Part shown: positions 1 through 12,800 of the stretch, in pieces
Position numbering within the stretch: position 1 is the first letter of the stretch
How the letters are laid out: each line of letters starts with the position of its first letter
NCBI GenBank assembly: GCA_021397835.1
Contig: JAJFZO010000583.1
Location: forward strand, 1,280,501-1,344,500
DNA: 64,000 bases
Direction of reading: 5' to 3'
Source: Moringa oleifera
Lineage: Eukaryota > Streptophyta > Magnoliopsida > Brassicales > Moringaceae
The notes under the pieces: model-generated
Databases searched by the model: none
Told to the model about the DNA's origin: nothing
Seen by the model: the letters and a program-made list of their open reading frames with translations, nothing else
Position numbers and translations under genes: made by a program

Positions 1-321
1 TTTAGTGGAGAGAAATTTTGTTGAAAATAGACAAAGTTTATGTGAAAGTAGAATTTTAAGATGAATTAATCCTTTTAATTCTTGTTCTAAGAGTATTCCA
101 ACTATTGAATTAGATGTTTATGGCATCGAAACATTCTTGCATAGTGAGACTCCCCTTGACAGTCAGCATATTGGTGAGTTTCATACCGATGAAATCAACT
201 TGGATGAGCGAATAAACCATGATATTAGGTGTGAATACCCAATCATAGATTCTTAACCTACTCAACCCACAAGTGAAGATAATGTGAACCCATTCCAGAA
301 GCAGAACCCAACAATGAAGAA

Positions 322-2440
322 TTGAATGAGAACTTACGTCCTGTCCTACCTTATATCTTAGTTACATGCGGGAAAGTACATAATAATTCAAGTGATGGTG
401 TTGTCAGACAATATAATGTGTTAGGTGTTAAATTATACAGTCTTGCGTTAACTTCTGCTATGAAATTAGTGATTTTAATTGACACCTTTACTAGCGATCA
501 AGTTTCTCCAAACAAAAAAGAGTTGAAACGATTTTTGGGTGTGCATGCTTTAACTAAGAACTTTGAATTTAGAGTCATTAAATTTAACAAATTATTGTTT
601 GAGATTGATTATAGAGAAAGAAATTGTGCATGAAATATTCATCATGTGAGAGTTACACAAGGGCAATTCTTGTAAATTAAAAGATGTGATTTAACACACA
701 CTTACACAGTTAAAAAGTTGCATTGATGACATCGACATGCAAATTCTATCGTTATTGGAGAAATTATGACTTAAGTATTATCTACTAATGCTAGAATAAT
801 TAAGCCAAAAGATATCATGGATGATATAAAAGAACTCTATGGCATACAAATTTTATATAATAAAGCTTAAAATGCAAAAAAGTATACATTATTTCTTACA
901 TATGATGACCCAATTGAGTTATATCAACAATTATCGTCCTACTGCCATATATTGCAAACAATTTATTGAGGAACTAGGGCTCATATATACATTTAAGATG
1001 GAACTAATCGATTTAAGTATTTCTTTGTGGCTTTTAGGCAATCATTAAGGAGGTCTCATTTAGTAATCAGACCAGTCATTATTATCAATGCTACTCACTT
1101 AAAAGGAAGGTTTCACGGTGTAATATTTGTAGTGGTATGCAAAGATAGGAATGAATAGATATATCCACTAGCATTCGGTTATGGTGACTCTGAGAACTAT
1201 GAAACATGAGAGTGGTTCTTACGACAGCTGAAAGAACTTATAAATTCAGATGAGGACTTGGTTACTATATCAGATTGTCATGCTAGTATTGTAAATGCTA
1301 TCGCAAAGGTCTTTCCCAATTTTTATCATAATTTATGTTCATGGCATATGACCTAAAATATAAAGAATAATTTTAAGAGGGAAGTTGTATCTAAGATACT
1401 TTATAGTGCAGTTAGGGCATATCGAAAATCTAAATTTAATAAATTGATGATTAAGTTGTAGGCCAATCACCTTAAAGCCTTTGAATATATCATGAAGGAA
1501 GATCCTAGAAAATGGTCACATATGTATTGCCCCTGGAGATGATATCAACTCATGATCACTAACATAGCCGAGAGCTTGAATTCGTGTCTTCGATTTGCTC
1601 GCGAGTTACCTGTGACAGCTTTATTAAAATTCATTCGAGACATGATGCAATGTTGGTTCTATGATTGACTCAAAAAAGATAAAGTTTTGAGGTTACTGCT
1701 AACAAAATGAGTTCACTCATTGATGACTGAGAGACAAAAAGTTTCATTATAAATGACAGTTACCAACATTGATTAAAATGTATTTTTAGTTAGGTACAAG
1801 GGTAAAAAGGTAATTATGAATCTTATTGAATGTACTTGCGCTTGTAGGGAGTTTCATGATGATCTTTTGTCATGTGCACATGCATTAGCAGCTTTCAGGT
1901 GACATTGGTGATTTTGTTGGTAATATATTTTTGTTTTTGTTATTCATTATTATTGCTTGTATTAAATTTACAAATTGGTTATTTTTTACAAGGGCTGTAA
2001 TTTTAACTTCATAACTCTTTACTCCAACTACTATAAACAAGACTAATTAGTAGCAGCGTAAGCTAAGCCGGTATATCCAGTTGGTGATAAGTCTTATTGG
2101 GATGTACCTGAAGAAGTCAGAAGAGTTATGGTGTTACTGTCAAATAGTGATAAGTCAGCAGGGCATCCAAAAAAATGAATAATATCCTTTAGTGGGGAGA
2201 GAACACTTCAAAAAAAGTGTTTTAGATATATGCAATATGGACACAATTGATTGACGTGCTCAAATCTACATTATTATGATGGAGTAAGCCACTCTCAGTC
2301 GTCTAAGGTATCTAATTAGTTGCGTCGTAAATGTTGTAAATGTCATCATCATGATAAAGTTGGGCATAATTCACAAACTTGTCAAATGCCTCTCAATTCA
2401 ACTTTGCTAGATGATGACACAATTGACTTATGATAATCAT
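322..2440 (+). pseudogene. Decayed Mutator-like (MuDR-type) transposase
   Basis: This is a broken transposase of the plant MULE superfamily. At 490-630 the translation holds the N-terminal MuDR motif (KKELKRFLGVHALTKNFEF). The DDE core begins near 1081 with NATHLKGRF followed by AFGYGDSENYE; the first catalytic Asp of the usual DGTHLKG is Asn (codon 1087-1089). The second Asp survives in ISDCHASIVNAI (codon 1273-1275), followed by FYHNLCSWHMT. A SWIM zinc finger (CTCACREF...SCAHALAAF) lies at 1830-1900, and a C-terminal zinc knuckle (CCKCHHHDKVGHNSQTC) at 2330-2390. Several in-frame stops and an apparent intron (about 1900-2045) interrupt it. The left end of the element is outside the window or not recognisable. 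The family call is firm; the exact borders are not. Confidence 0.85.
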
Positions 2441-2579
2441 AACGTTTTGATTGTATTATCATTTTTAAACTTATTTTTTATTACTGATTGGTATGCTATT
2501 TGAGATTTTTAAGTTTTTATATAATCTTAATTGTTATGTTTAGGTCAATTCATGTAATGTTGACAATGTTGGTAATACA

Positions 2580-3090
2580 ATTGATCGAACAATGATTTTG
2601 CACCTTTAATTCGCATTTTCAATAATAAATCATAAAATGATTTCATACATTTAATTATACCCTTTTAATAATACATCGTACCTTTAATTTGCATCGTAAA
2701 TGGTAAATCATAACTCTAGTTTGGATATTCAATTCGTACCTTTAATAGTAAATTGTACCTTAAATTTGCACCATCAATTTTTACCTCATAATTGTAAATC
2801 GTACTTTTAATTCGCATAATCAATTTTGCATTTTAAATAGTAAAATCATGCCTTATATAATAAATTGCACCATCAATTTGCACATTCACTAGTAAATTGT
2901 ACCTCTAATAGTAAATCACATCATCAATTCGCACCTTCATGAGTAAATCATACCTTAAATAATAAATCGCACCTTCAACTTACATATCCATTAATAAATA
3001 ATACCTTATTTTTTGTTTTCAATTTGTATCTCCATTAGTAAATAGTACCTTATTTTTTGTCTTCATTTTGCAATAGTTTATAGTAAATCG
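2580..3090. repeat. Degenerate AT-rich short-repeat cluster (left)
   Basis: About 500 bp made of loosely repeated units of roughly 25-35 bp. The words AGTAAATCGTACC, TTTAATTTGCACC and TTCAATTCGCACC recur with substitutions, about a dozen times. The cluster lies between the 3' ends of the convergent transposase and Ulp1-type pseudogenes. The core AAATCGTACC reappears in reverse complement at 6330-6480. Confidence 0.6.
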
Positions 3091-3349
3091 TTCATTCATA
3101 ATTAATACGTGACTCGAATTCACAGTGTGATTAATAAATCTTAACAGGAAAGAAGCTAAGTGATTAGACAATGTACTGAAAATTATTTTTTTATTTACAA
3201 AAAGAATATTATTTACAATATTCAAATGTATATTCCAAATATAAAATTTATACATGGTAAAAAGAAAAGAATAAAACAAATCAATCATTATAATCTATAA
3301 TTGTGGTGGCAAATACATGTATTGTTATGTGTTTTCATATCTATGACAT

Positions 3350-6140
3350 ATTTTTATTACTATATTTTAATGGCTCCTCAAGTAGTGAATGCTTCATTAT
3401 ATATAGCACGTGAGGCCCGTAATTGCCATTAAAAAAAGAGAAACATAATTAAAAAAAATAGACATTCAACAAAAAACTTTTAGATAATAACAATAATTCA
3501 CAAAAAAAGACTTACTTTTTTCTCTGCTGGGGGACTTTGGTCTTTGACTTTAGTGTTCATGAGAGTTAGATATTTGACTTTTTAACATCTGGTTTTCGCA
3601 TAAAATATCCCTCGTTTTTCATATAACTGGGTAGCATAAATTTGAGGAGGTTTTGTTGTCGAATACGCACCTTAGTTGGTATCTCTTGACGAAAAGAATC
3701 AAAAATTCGCAAAGAAAATTTTTGTAAATCTATAACAACTAGCAGCTAGTGAGATCCCCCAATATGGCATGGAACCATCAGCTGCATTGAAAAATATTAT
3801 TTAAATGTCAGTGATGAGTTCTCATGATATTGTAAGAAAATATTTAAAGCCAATGAATGAAGATATACCTTATTCATAGTGTGCCAAGATGGACAATGAG
3901 AATAAAATTTGCCTCTCACACAATTCAAGAAGTTTGATTCCCACTTATGCATTGAAAAATTAAAGTGTGGAGGAGAAAAATTCGGATTTGGATCCTTTTA
4001 ATATTTATTGTAAATATAAAAAAAAATGTTGTATATAGTTTTCAACAAAACAAGTTAATAAACAAATTAAATAGAAAGTCATTCAAACAATTAAAGTCCA
4101 ATGACTTACACAAAGCCAAGGTTCATAGATGCAAACATCTTGTGCATATTATTGAGGAAGCTCCCTTTGCCTTCTTCGAAGAAAATTCAAATGTGCTTCA
4201 ATATACTAGTTGAAACACAAGAAAAATAATAATTTAATATTAAATCAATGTACAAAATGAAGGTACAAATGCAAAGAATAGTGTTTTGTAAAATGACTAA
4301 CTTACAAAGTTGTCGACCTACTCATCATTATCTTTGAAGGCTTTGAACCATTCTACACTAACTGAATAACCAATAACTACATCACAGTTAAAGAAAATAA
4401 AAATAAAATGTGAGAAAAAGTAAAAAAAATTAAAAATTTAGTTAAAATATAAATATAAATGACTTACTATGATGAATGTAATGAGGATCTTGTCTATAAA
4501 TTTGGCCTTTGCACTCATCATGTAAGAGTACTTGGCTTTTTTAGTCCCAGTGTTAAGATTGACATATGGGCTGCACAGTTGTCTTAACCATTTAAAAGTC
4601 CTAACAACCGACTTCACTCTGTCAGTTGCCTCAACTATGATAATAACTAAGTCCTTCATTTTCTTATGGCATGGACCTACTGCAGTGGCCACTTCTTCAG
4701 CAATTGGCCTTGTAGTGGCTTTTTTTTTTTTAATGAAACTGCATTGTAGAAGCCAAGATCTCCTCAGTGGAGTTTTTTGACTCCCTAATCTTCCTCAACA
4801 ATGGGATCACATGATGTGGAGCATGCATTAACACCTTAGAGGAAAAAGAAAAACAATTAAAGATTTTATTTTCATGTCATAAATTTTACAAAATTATGAT
4901 AAGATATAGATACAAATAAATTGAAAATGAAAAACTAAACTAATGGTTACATACAACATTACTTACATGATTAAAAATTGGATCTGACATAGTATGAGAA
5001 AGGTTTTGCCCACTAAATCCATATCCTTATAGAAAGAACTGGATGGATTTTAAGATAGCCATTTGCTCTTAATGGCATATTTCATTTTGGAAATCCATTT
5101 GGTTTACTTTCATCTTGAGGAAATCTAATTTCGTCTCTATAGTAATGAGACAACGATAAACTTTTGGATCCTCTACAATCGTTTTTGCCCCAGGTACCTG
5201 ACCTTTAATGTTATCCTCCCGCACTTTAGATTCCACACCTCGGATTCCATCCTCTGTCCCCTTGGCTGTCTTCTGTCACTGGCGACTTCATCAGATTCAT
5301 CATTCCTCGAAGGCTCAACAAGAAGAAAGCAAACTCGTCGCAGTAAGTAACAATAGCGTTGATTATAAAATACAAGAGCAAAACTCATATATATTATGAA
5401 GAATACATACCTTGTATTGTTTTGGTAAAGAAAAAGGCAATTTTGTGGAGTTGTTTTGAATGGGACCCTTGACAATGTCATCATCCTCATTCGATCATAC
5501 AGTTAGGACATTGGCTTGAGGATGTGGCCGCAATGGCATGATGGTGTCGTTAACCTTAACATAGTAAAAGACATGGCGCTCAGTAGTGCGATCCTTACTT
5601 ATAGTGCCTATACGAAGCCATAGGCATTGTAGTTCACCTTATCAACATTTATGGCTCAATTCGTAACTGCCTTCTTAAAATGCAATAAGAAGTTACAGTA
5701 AACTCATGTGCCTCATGAAAAGCTGTTAAACGCTTCAATATTATCTATTAAATGAAACTACTACTTGGGGACATGCTAACGCTCATCATGGCTTTTGATG
5801 AAGCCATTTAACTGATACCGCAACCCCAACTCCACCATGTCATCTTCATCCTCAAACTCTTATTTGAGTAGCCTTATTTTGATACTACTACTACTGATCT
5901 TATCCTTCCCCTTAAACTATTTAAGGAGGATACCAGATGAATTAGCTGCAATGTTGTTTAAGTCCGGTAGTTCACCAAACTTCAAGTCAGTGATTAAGTA
6001 GAATTCCACTTTGCTGAAACAAACTTTATTTTGCCTAAGTTTAAATCGTATTTCATCCTCACGGTTCTGTTGAATCTTTCTAAATAGAAGATTATTGACA
6101 ATAATCCTAGAGAAGTTAAAATCCGTGTGCAAATGTAAAA
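3350..6140 (-). pseudogene. DUF1985 / Ulp1-type cysteine protease pseudogene carried by a MULE
   Basis: Read on the minus strand, 6132-5917 gives a DUF1985-like block (FSKVEFYLITDLKFGELPDL). A following block near 5810-5600 contains NIEAFNSFS-stop-GT and YNAYGFVYR, resembling the usual EAFNAFPWGTY and YNLYGFPWA. The Ulp1/C48 peptidase core lies at 3960-3400: FLNCVRGKF and the substrate-strand VPCHIGGSH-stop-LLVVIDL, then IFDSF. The catalytic His codon is at 3749-3751, and the Trp that normally follows is a TAG stop (3746-3748). The expected DCG nucleophile motif reads GNYGPHVLYIM, so the catalytic Cys is Tyr (codon 3419-3421). Proteins of this type are typical cargo of Kaonashi-type MULEs, which fits the adjacent transposase. 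Multiple stops make it a pseudogene; exon borders were not resolved. Confidence 0.75.
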
Positions 6141-6329
6141 AATGCCCTAAGCATGTCCCGTCCCTCTAAACTTTTTTTTTTTTTTTTTAGAGTCATCCAA
6201 AATTTCCTTCAAAGTGGGGAGTACATTATTATCATAGTGTTTTAGTATCTTCTTAGTCTTTCAAGACTCTCTAGGGATCACATATTGCTTCTAAAAGGTA
6301 GAGTTAGTTACCATCTACACTTGGCCAAA

Positions 6330-6480
6330 AAAACTAGGTACAATTTCTAAAACTAGATACGATTTTCCAAACCCGATATGATTTCCAAAAGTAGGTACGA
6401 TTTCTGAAACTAGGTATGATTAATTTGTATGATTCCTAAAACTATGTATGATTTGCCCTAACATTGTACGAATCCAATGA
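6330..6480. repeat. Degenerate short-repeat cluster (right), inverted relative to 2.6-3.1 kb
   Basis: About seven loosely repeated units of roughly 18-22 bp built on ACTAGGTACGATTTCCAAA. The core GGTACGATTT is the reverse complement of AAATCGTACC in the 2580-3090 cluster. It lies just upstream of the minus-strand DUF1985/Ulp1 pseudogene, where the right terminal region of the MULE is expected. Confidence 0.5.
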
Positions 6481-8579
6481 ACCGATGTACATAGATGCAC
6501 TCGAAGCAACAAATTGGTACACATGCACCAAAGAATAAATAGCTAAACATGCAATACCTATATGTATACCCAAACTAATTTTTTGATTTCAATGTATCAA
6601 AATAAAAATAAAAAAATACACAGCGATATACCCAAACATCACATATTCATAAACAAATACCAAAGCCTAAAAATATTAATTTAAAAAATGTATTCAGACT
6701 TTCATCAATCAGTATTTAGAAGGAAGGAATAAAGAATTTGAGGTGAATATATTATTTAAAACTACACCGTTATTGATTTCTTAGTGACTCAATAGCTTAC
6801 GAATATTCTTCAAAGGTCAGTTTAAAATGAAAGTAAAGAAATGAGCAAACATCAAATGCAAAGGGATGAAGTTAAGTGATGAAGTTTAGTCCCAGAGTAA
6901 GAAAAGAGGAAAAGAGAAACCTTTGATTTATTTAACTTCTTGGATTCTATATTTGAACAAGTAAGTAATTACACATATTGCATAAAAGGTAGTTTTGTCT
7001 TAAAATATCTAAAAAGTGCTAAAAACATATACATTACTATGTTGATTATTTACATAGATACTCTTGTATGGACGACTATAAAAAAAAAAAATTTCTTCTT
7101 CAGTTAAACCATTCATAATTAAAATGTAAAATTGATATAGGTTTTAATCGATTATACTCAGTTCAGCCTTGTGAAGTCATCTCAACTTAGACCATCCCAA
7201 GCAACACGTTTGCCTCATATGTTTAGTCTAATCCATCAAAGCCTCATAAAACCAAACAAATCCAATATTTTGAAAAAGTTTATCTTTCCAAACACGTCAA
7301 ATCCTTAGGACACGTCATGGAAAAATACTAAAGGTCGAAGGTGATGCTCCAATCCTACTAATCTGTAACTTCAAAAGTCAATAAGGAAGAAATTTACTTC
7401 ACTTCATATTTTCAATAAAGGGAGTCAGGATTTTATAACAGTTTGAGTTAGAATTAAATAAAAATTAATATCTTAAAATAAATCATAACATTAAAATAAA
7501 AATTTATTTACTAATAAAAATAAAATTCATGAAAAAAATGTCATTGCAAAATAAAAAAACATAAAACAATGAGTAATTATTATATAATTTTAATTATGTT
7601 TTATTGTATGAGATTATTGTTTTCATCAAATTCATTAATTATAGAGTTTACATAAGCAAAATCAACAATTTCTTTCCTGATGGAAATGATCATGTAATCT
7701 GTAGGAAAACTATTATCCATTTTATTGCAAAGTCATATCTCAAGAAGATTCATGGTTAAAAAAACTCTCTTTATTGTTGCTGTAAAAAATTGAAACAGTT
7801 AACATTAAGAGGATCTATCTATCAATCAAGAAAAAGTGTTCAAACTTTCTAATTTTAGCCAATACTTTAACATAACTCGAAAAGAGAAGCAATAGTTTGA
7901 AATTTTCAATAACAAACATAATGCTCAAATTGTCTTCTTAAAGCATTTAACGCATTTCAAGTAAAATCTTGAGCATAAAACTTTTGGTAAAAGTACAACA
8001 AGTACAAATATCATCAACTTTGAATGATTTAACCCCTATCAGTAAGATTTAAAGCTCAACTAAGAATAGGAGTTTTATTGTTTGTCCACCAAATTTATTG
8101 TTCAACTCCATCAAGTTAAAATCTATCACAACATTGAATATATTGATGTAATAATAGTGTTCAATTGTAATATCATTTTTTTCATTGATAAAAGTGTCTT
8201 ATGCCTTTTGTATAATTTGAATAAAATAATAAAAAAGATAGAGTTATCATTCAATCTCTTTTTTTGGTGTGATTGGTCACTAAAATATACTTTTCTTTCA
8301 AAATCTTTTTAAGAATTAAAAAAATAAAATAAAAACGAAGCACTAGTTCTTCATCACTAAATATTTTGACATTAGGAGTTACTTACATATAAAGAAAGAT
8401 TAATACCTTTACAGCGCCCATTGATTGATACAGATTAAGCAAAATTATTTTTTGATTAATGAATTTTGATGAAATTGAAAGTTGATTCCTAATTGTAATA
8501 TAGATTGGCACAAATTAATACACACAACATTATAAAAATTTTGATATATATACATACATATATATATATATATTGTGAA

Positions 8580-9350
8580 GAGTATTAATGAGGCTTTTGC
8601 TTCTATCTTCTTTTCTAAAACAAGAACAACTTTGGGACTTGAGAGAGATGAACTTTTGAATTAGTCCTTCATGATTAAAACTTTACTTTGAATATAATAA
8701 AATAATATTGAAATATGAAATTATAACAACTTTCATAAAATAAAGTATTGATGGACTTTTGCCTCCATCTTTCTCTCCAAAGCAAATTAAATTTATTTAG
8801 ATCACAAAAATGAGCTTTTGCATCAACTTCTTTATTCCAAAATCCATTTTTAAAAATGTACTATGTATATCATGCTGAGAAAAGTTCAATAGGACTTTTT
8901 TCTTTATATCCATCTCTAAAGAGAAAACAATTTTATTTTAGAATAGTAATGGTGAGTTTTAGCATCTGCCTTACCATTCTGAAATTCATTTTGAAAACAA
9001 ATTGTAATATAAATACACATAAATCGATTAATAATTTAAAAATCGTATAAGAATTGAGAAACACAATAAACAATCAAGAACCACCATTAAGTAATTGATT
9101 GACTGATCAAGATTTTTATTTATGGATTAATCAACAATTATATAAAGAATGATCAATTCAAAAAAAAAAACTGTAAAAAGATTGGAAAGGAATAAGTTAT
9201 ACTACTAGAATGCCAACATCTTGATAAGCTCACTACACCATAGACTCTTAAGACTCGAACTCTCTCTCGCTAGAATATCAAAGCAAAGGTCATTTTTCTT
9301 TTGATTTAACTTTTATTTGTAATAGAAATTTTGGTGGGCTTTTGCCTAAA
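8580..9350. repeat. Diverged interspersed repeats containing GAGCTTTTGCNTC
   Basis: A block reading roughly 'gggcttttgcctccatctt...tctccaaa' recurs near 8590, 8752, 8810, 8893, 8952 and 9333 with many changes and uneven spacing (about 60-160 bp, then a gap). The later part of most copies carries 'CCAAAA' or 'CTAAAA' followed by CAA- or ATTT-rich DNA. This looks like an eroded tandem or segmental array of unknown origin. Confidence 0.4.
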
Positions 9351-9701
9351 TTTTGAAATATATGGGTTGGTACTTTGGGGACCACTATGGCTGGCCATTT
9401 TCATTGGTTATCATATGCACTAGTGTGTGCTTATCATTCCAGTATCTTATATTTGGAGAAGTCTCAAATGATTCTTTAATGGTCAAGCTTCGAACTTTTG
9501 TTTGTAATCCTTTGAGTTGAATTTTTCAAGCTTGAATTTCTGATTAAGTTTTCCAAATGATTATCCTTGTCGAATCTAGCTTTACTTATCCCTATCGAGC
9601 TCTTAACATGGCTTAATTACTTAAGGTCATGCATCAACTATGGTTAGAGCGATGATGGCATAATTATTGATTTATCAATCTTTGATTTAGTTAATTAATA
9701 A

Positions 9702-9831
9702 AGACGAAAGCCCGATGCTAATACATCTGACTGATTAGGTTGATTGTCAGGTTTTGATATCAATAGGATTGAAAGTCTGATGCTAATACATATGGTTGAT
9801 TAGGTTGGGCATCAACTTTTGACATTCATAG
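9702..9831. repeat. Two-copy tandem repeat, 65-bp unit
   Basis: Two adjacent copies with a 65-bp period share GATGCTAATACAT, TGATTAGGTTG and ATAGGATTGA at matching offsets (for example GATGCTA at 9714 and 9779). They differ at scattered bases, so the duplication is not recent. Confidence 0.7.
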
Positions 9832-12800
9832 GATTGAGCATAAATTATAGTCAGACCCAACACTAATCATCTTTTGATTATCTACTACGTAAAATTGTAT
9901 CATTTTGATATGTTTATTGCAACATAACTGCAGGCATCTAAGGATCTGTGAACGCAATGATGCTTGGTTATGTTTTTCGAGTTGCCCATCATCTATAACC
10001 TATACCTTAAACTCTTTCTTTCTTTCTTTTTTCATTTCACAATTCCTCAATATCCTAGCTTTTGCGCTTATTCTCTTTAAGCTTCAGCTTCTTCAACGCT
10101 TTCTTTCTCATCGATAAGTCCTTCCTCTTTCTCTGCTTAGTATTTTGATTTAATGGTGGATTTTGAGCCTTTAGCCTACATAAAGACAAAATTAAAGTTA
10201 GCCTACAAGAAATTCTATATTCTACCCTTTTGTTAGTTAAGAAATTTCAACTCTTAAGGAAAAACCTTGGTCTCATACCAAAATATGGGTTTATATCTTT
10301 GAATATTATCTTAAGACATGAATGCGCCTCTTAATCCACCTTTTTATTCTTTATATTTGCAGAACATAAAAAATCTAACCCATTCCATCTTCTTCTAAAT
10401 TCTTGAAGTGGAATGATAGCCTTTATCTACAAGTGTTTAGATTTAAAATGCAAAGGTTTATCAATGGCCCTTTTCAATAGATTTTTTTTACTTGAACTAA
10501 AATAAAGATGAAAATGACAAACCCACTTTTTAATACTTTAACTTGAGGAAACCACCTCTTTTCATTAGTGATTTACCAAAATCAAACAAGGGATGAAGAA
10601 AACATTACTTTTGGGCCTGATGAGATTACATGAAACCTGACTATAATTTATGGTTTGATAAGATTAAACAAATTGACTAAATCCTTATACTTAGTGAGAG
10701 AACCAGCTAACTTTACAATAAGTTTAAAGAAAGGTTAGGTTAAGAGAAAATATCTTCTTAATTTTGTAAGCTTCAAGTCATAAGGGTATATAGCTTCGGG
10801 ATTAGATTTGTCAAGAAATATATGGTAACCTAACCTTCAGACCAAGTTATCACTAATTTATTTGTCTTGTCCAATGAAAGAATCATCTTTAATTTTTTAA
10901 AACTTGACCCGACAAAAGATATTCCTTTTCTTCCTTTATTAGAAATGGAAACAGCTCTTAAAAACATTCATCAAGCCATTCAATCCGATGGCAATACCCC
11001 TAACCTTGAAATCCCAACTAATAAATGTTAAGCCCTTATGATAGATCAAATGTGTGCTTTTGGATTGAGAGTACTTCCACAGAAATCCTTTAAGGTTCAA
11101 ATTAGTTTACCTTTCTCTTTTTTCTTTCATCACAAGTCCCTTTTCTTTAATTGCATTAGGTCTTATTAACTTGCTCTTATCTTTTGTAGATTAACTAGAA
11201 ATGGCTAACAACTCACCTCTTTAAAGGGCATATGCAATTGGCCTAGGGTGATGTCATTGAGCTTAACTTTTTTTACCCTAAAAAAGTAGCCATTAGATCA
11301 AGGTCCTGACTACATAATAAGAAACATATTAATAAAAAAAGACAAGCCTTGACCTAGACACCTTCTTCTACTCCACCTTAAAGCAAACTAAATAAGCCTT
11401 AATTGAAATGCCATCTACGACTTCTTAAATATCTCCCCTTACTCCTCTTCCACTACTTCAACTTACCAATAAAGAGGTGACTAAAGTCTTAAACCTTACC
11501 CTGAGCCTACCATAAGATCCTAAAATAGTAAAAACAAACTAAGTGAAAATTACTTTAATTTAACATAAAAAAAAATATAACAAAGTATTATGGCTAGATG
11601 ACATTCCCTTAGATCAAAATAATTAGTTGATGTTGAACTAATATAAAATATAAGAAAATAAAACAAGATTGACTAAATAAGAGTAAAAAGAAACAAGCCA
11701 CAAAAAAAAAAAAAAAGAGGAGTAAATGTTATTTAAAAATCTAAAGAATACTCTCTCTCTTTATCTTTATATCGAAATTCAAGACATCTTCAAACAAATT
11801 TTGATCGATTAAAAAAAAATCAAATTGAACATTGTTAAAAAATTAAAAATTAAATATAATCAAGTTGAGGATCTTGCACTAAAATTGTAACTTAAAATTT
11901 TTTATAAATGTAAAAAAAATTCAAACTACCATCTTAAAAAATTTCAAAGTTTTTTAAGTACTGAAATATTTTTTATAAAAATTTAATATCAAAATTTATA
12001 AAAATTTATAATAAAAAGCTCATGAGTCAAAAAGTATTTAAAGTTGAGATATTGGTTTGAAATAAAGTATAAAATTTATTTGAATTATTTTTTAATATTT
12101 TAACAATAAAAATATTTTTAAAATTTTAAAATATTTTAAGTTAAAATTTAATTTAATTATTTTTATTAATTATTATTTATTTAAAAATATTTATTTAAAA
12201 TTTTAAAATAAAAATTAAAAAATATTTTCCAAAATTTAGAATGATGGTTATGAAAATAAATGATCATGGCATGACCGATTGTGCGGCCAGCTGAGAATTT
12301 TTAGCCATCTTCTGAACTTCCCGTTCATGTCTCCTTCCTTTTCTTGCTTTTCTTTTCCCTGTCTTTTCACCCTTTTTTTTCTTTCTTTTTTATCTTTCAA
12401 AAACTAATAGAAATAAGATTCTATTTAAGAGATTTTGACTTAAAAAATTTTTATTATTTTTATAAAATTAAAAATATTTTATTTCATGTCAAATTTTAAT
12501 TTATTATTTTAAATAGAATTACCTTTTAATAAATTAAAAAAAATTGATTTCACGCAGCAATTGAAAGAATTTACCACAAAATTTTGATTTTTTTTCCAAG
12601 TTTTATCATGCCTATTTTGCCTCAACCATCAAAACGATTCTTCATGCACGCCCTCACATATTCTTCTGCCAATTCATCATATAGGGTAAACTTCAAAGTT
12701 ACCTTTTGATTCAAATTTGTATTTTTTTCATTTAATCTTTTCTAACTCTACTCACCAAGATACATGCTGCATAATGAAGAATAAAACTAACAAAAAAATG

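Noticed and set aside
4438..5490. Small open frames on both strands between the Ulp1 and DUF1985 blocks
   Set aside because: They most likely belong to the linker or introns of the decayed protease gene; none shows a domain alone.
10140..11500. Possible plant mobile domain or retroelement body
   Set aside because: Composition differs slightly from its surroundings, but no motif could be named with confidence.
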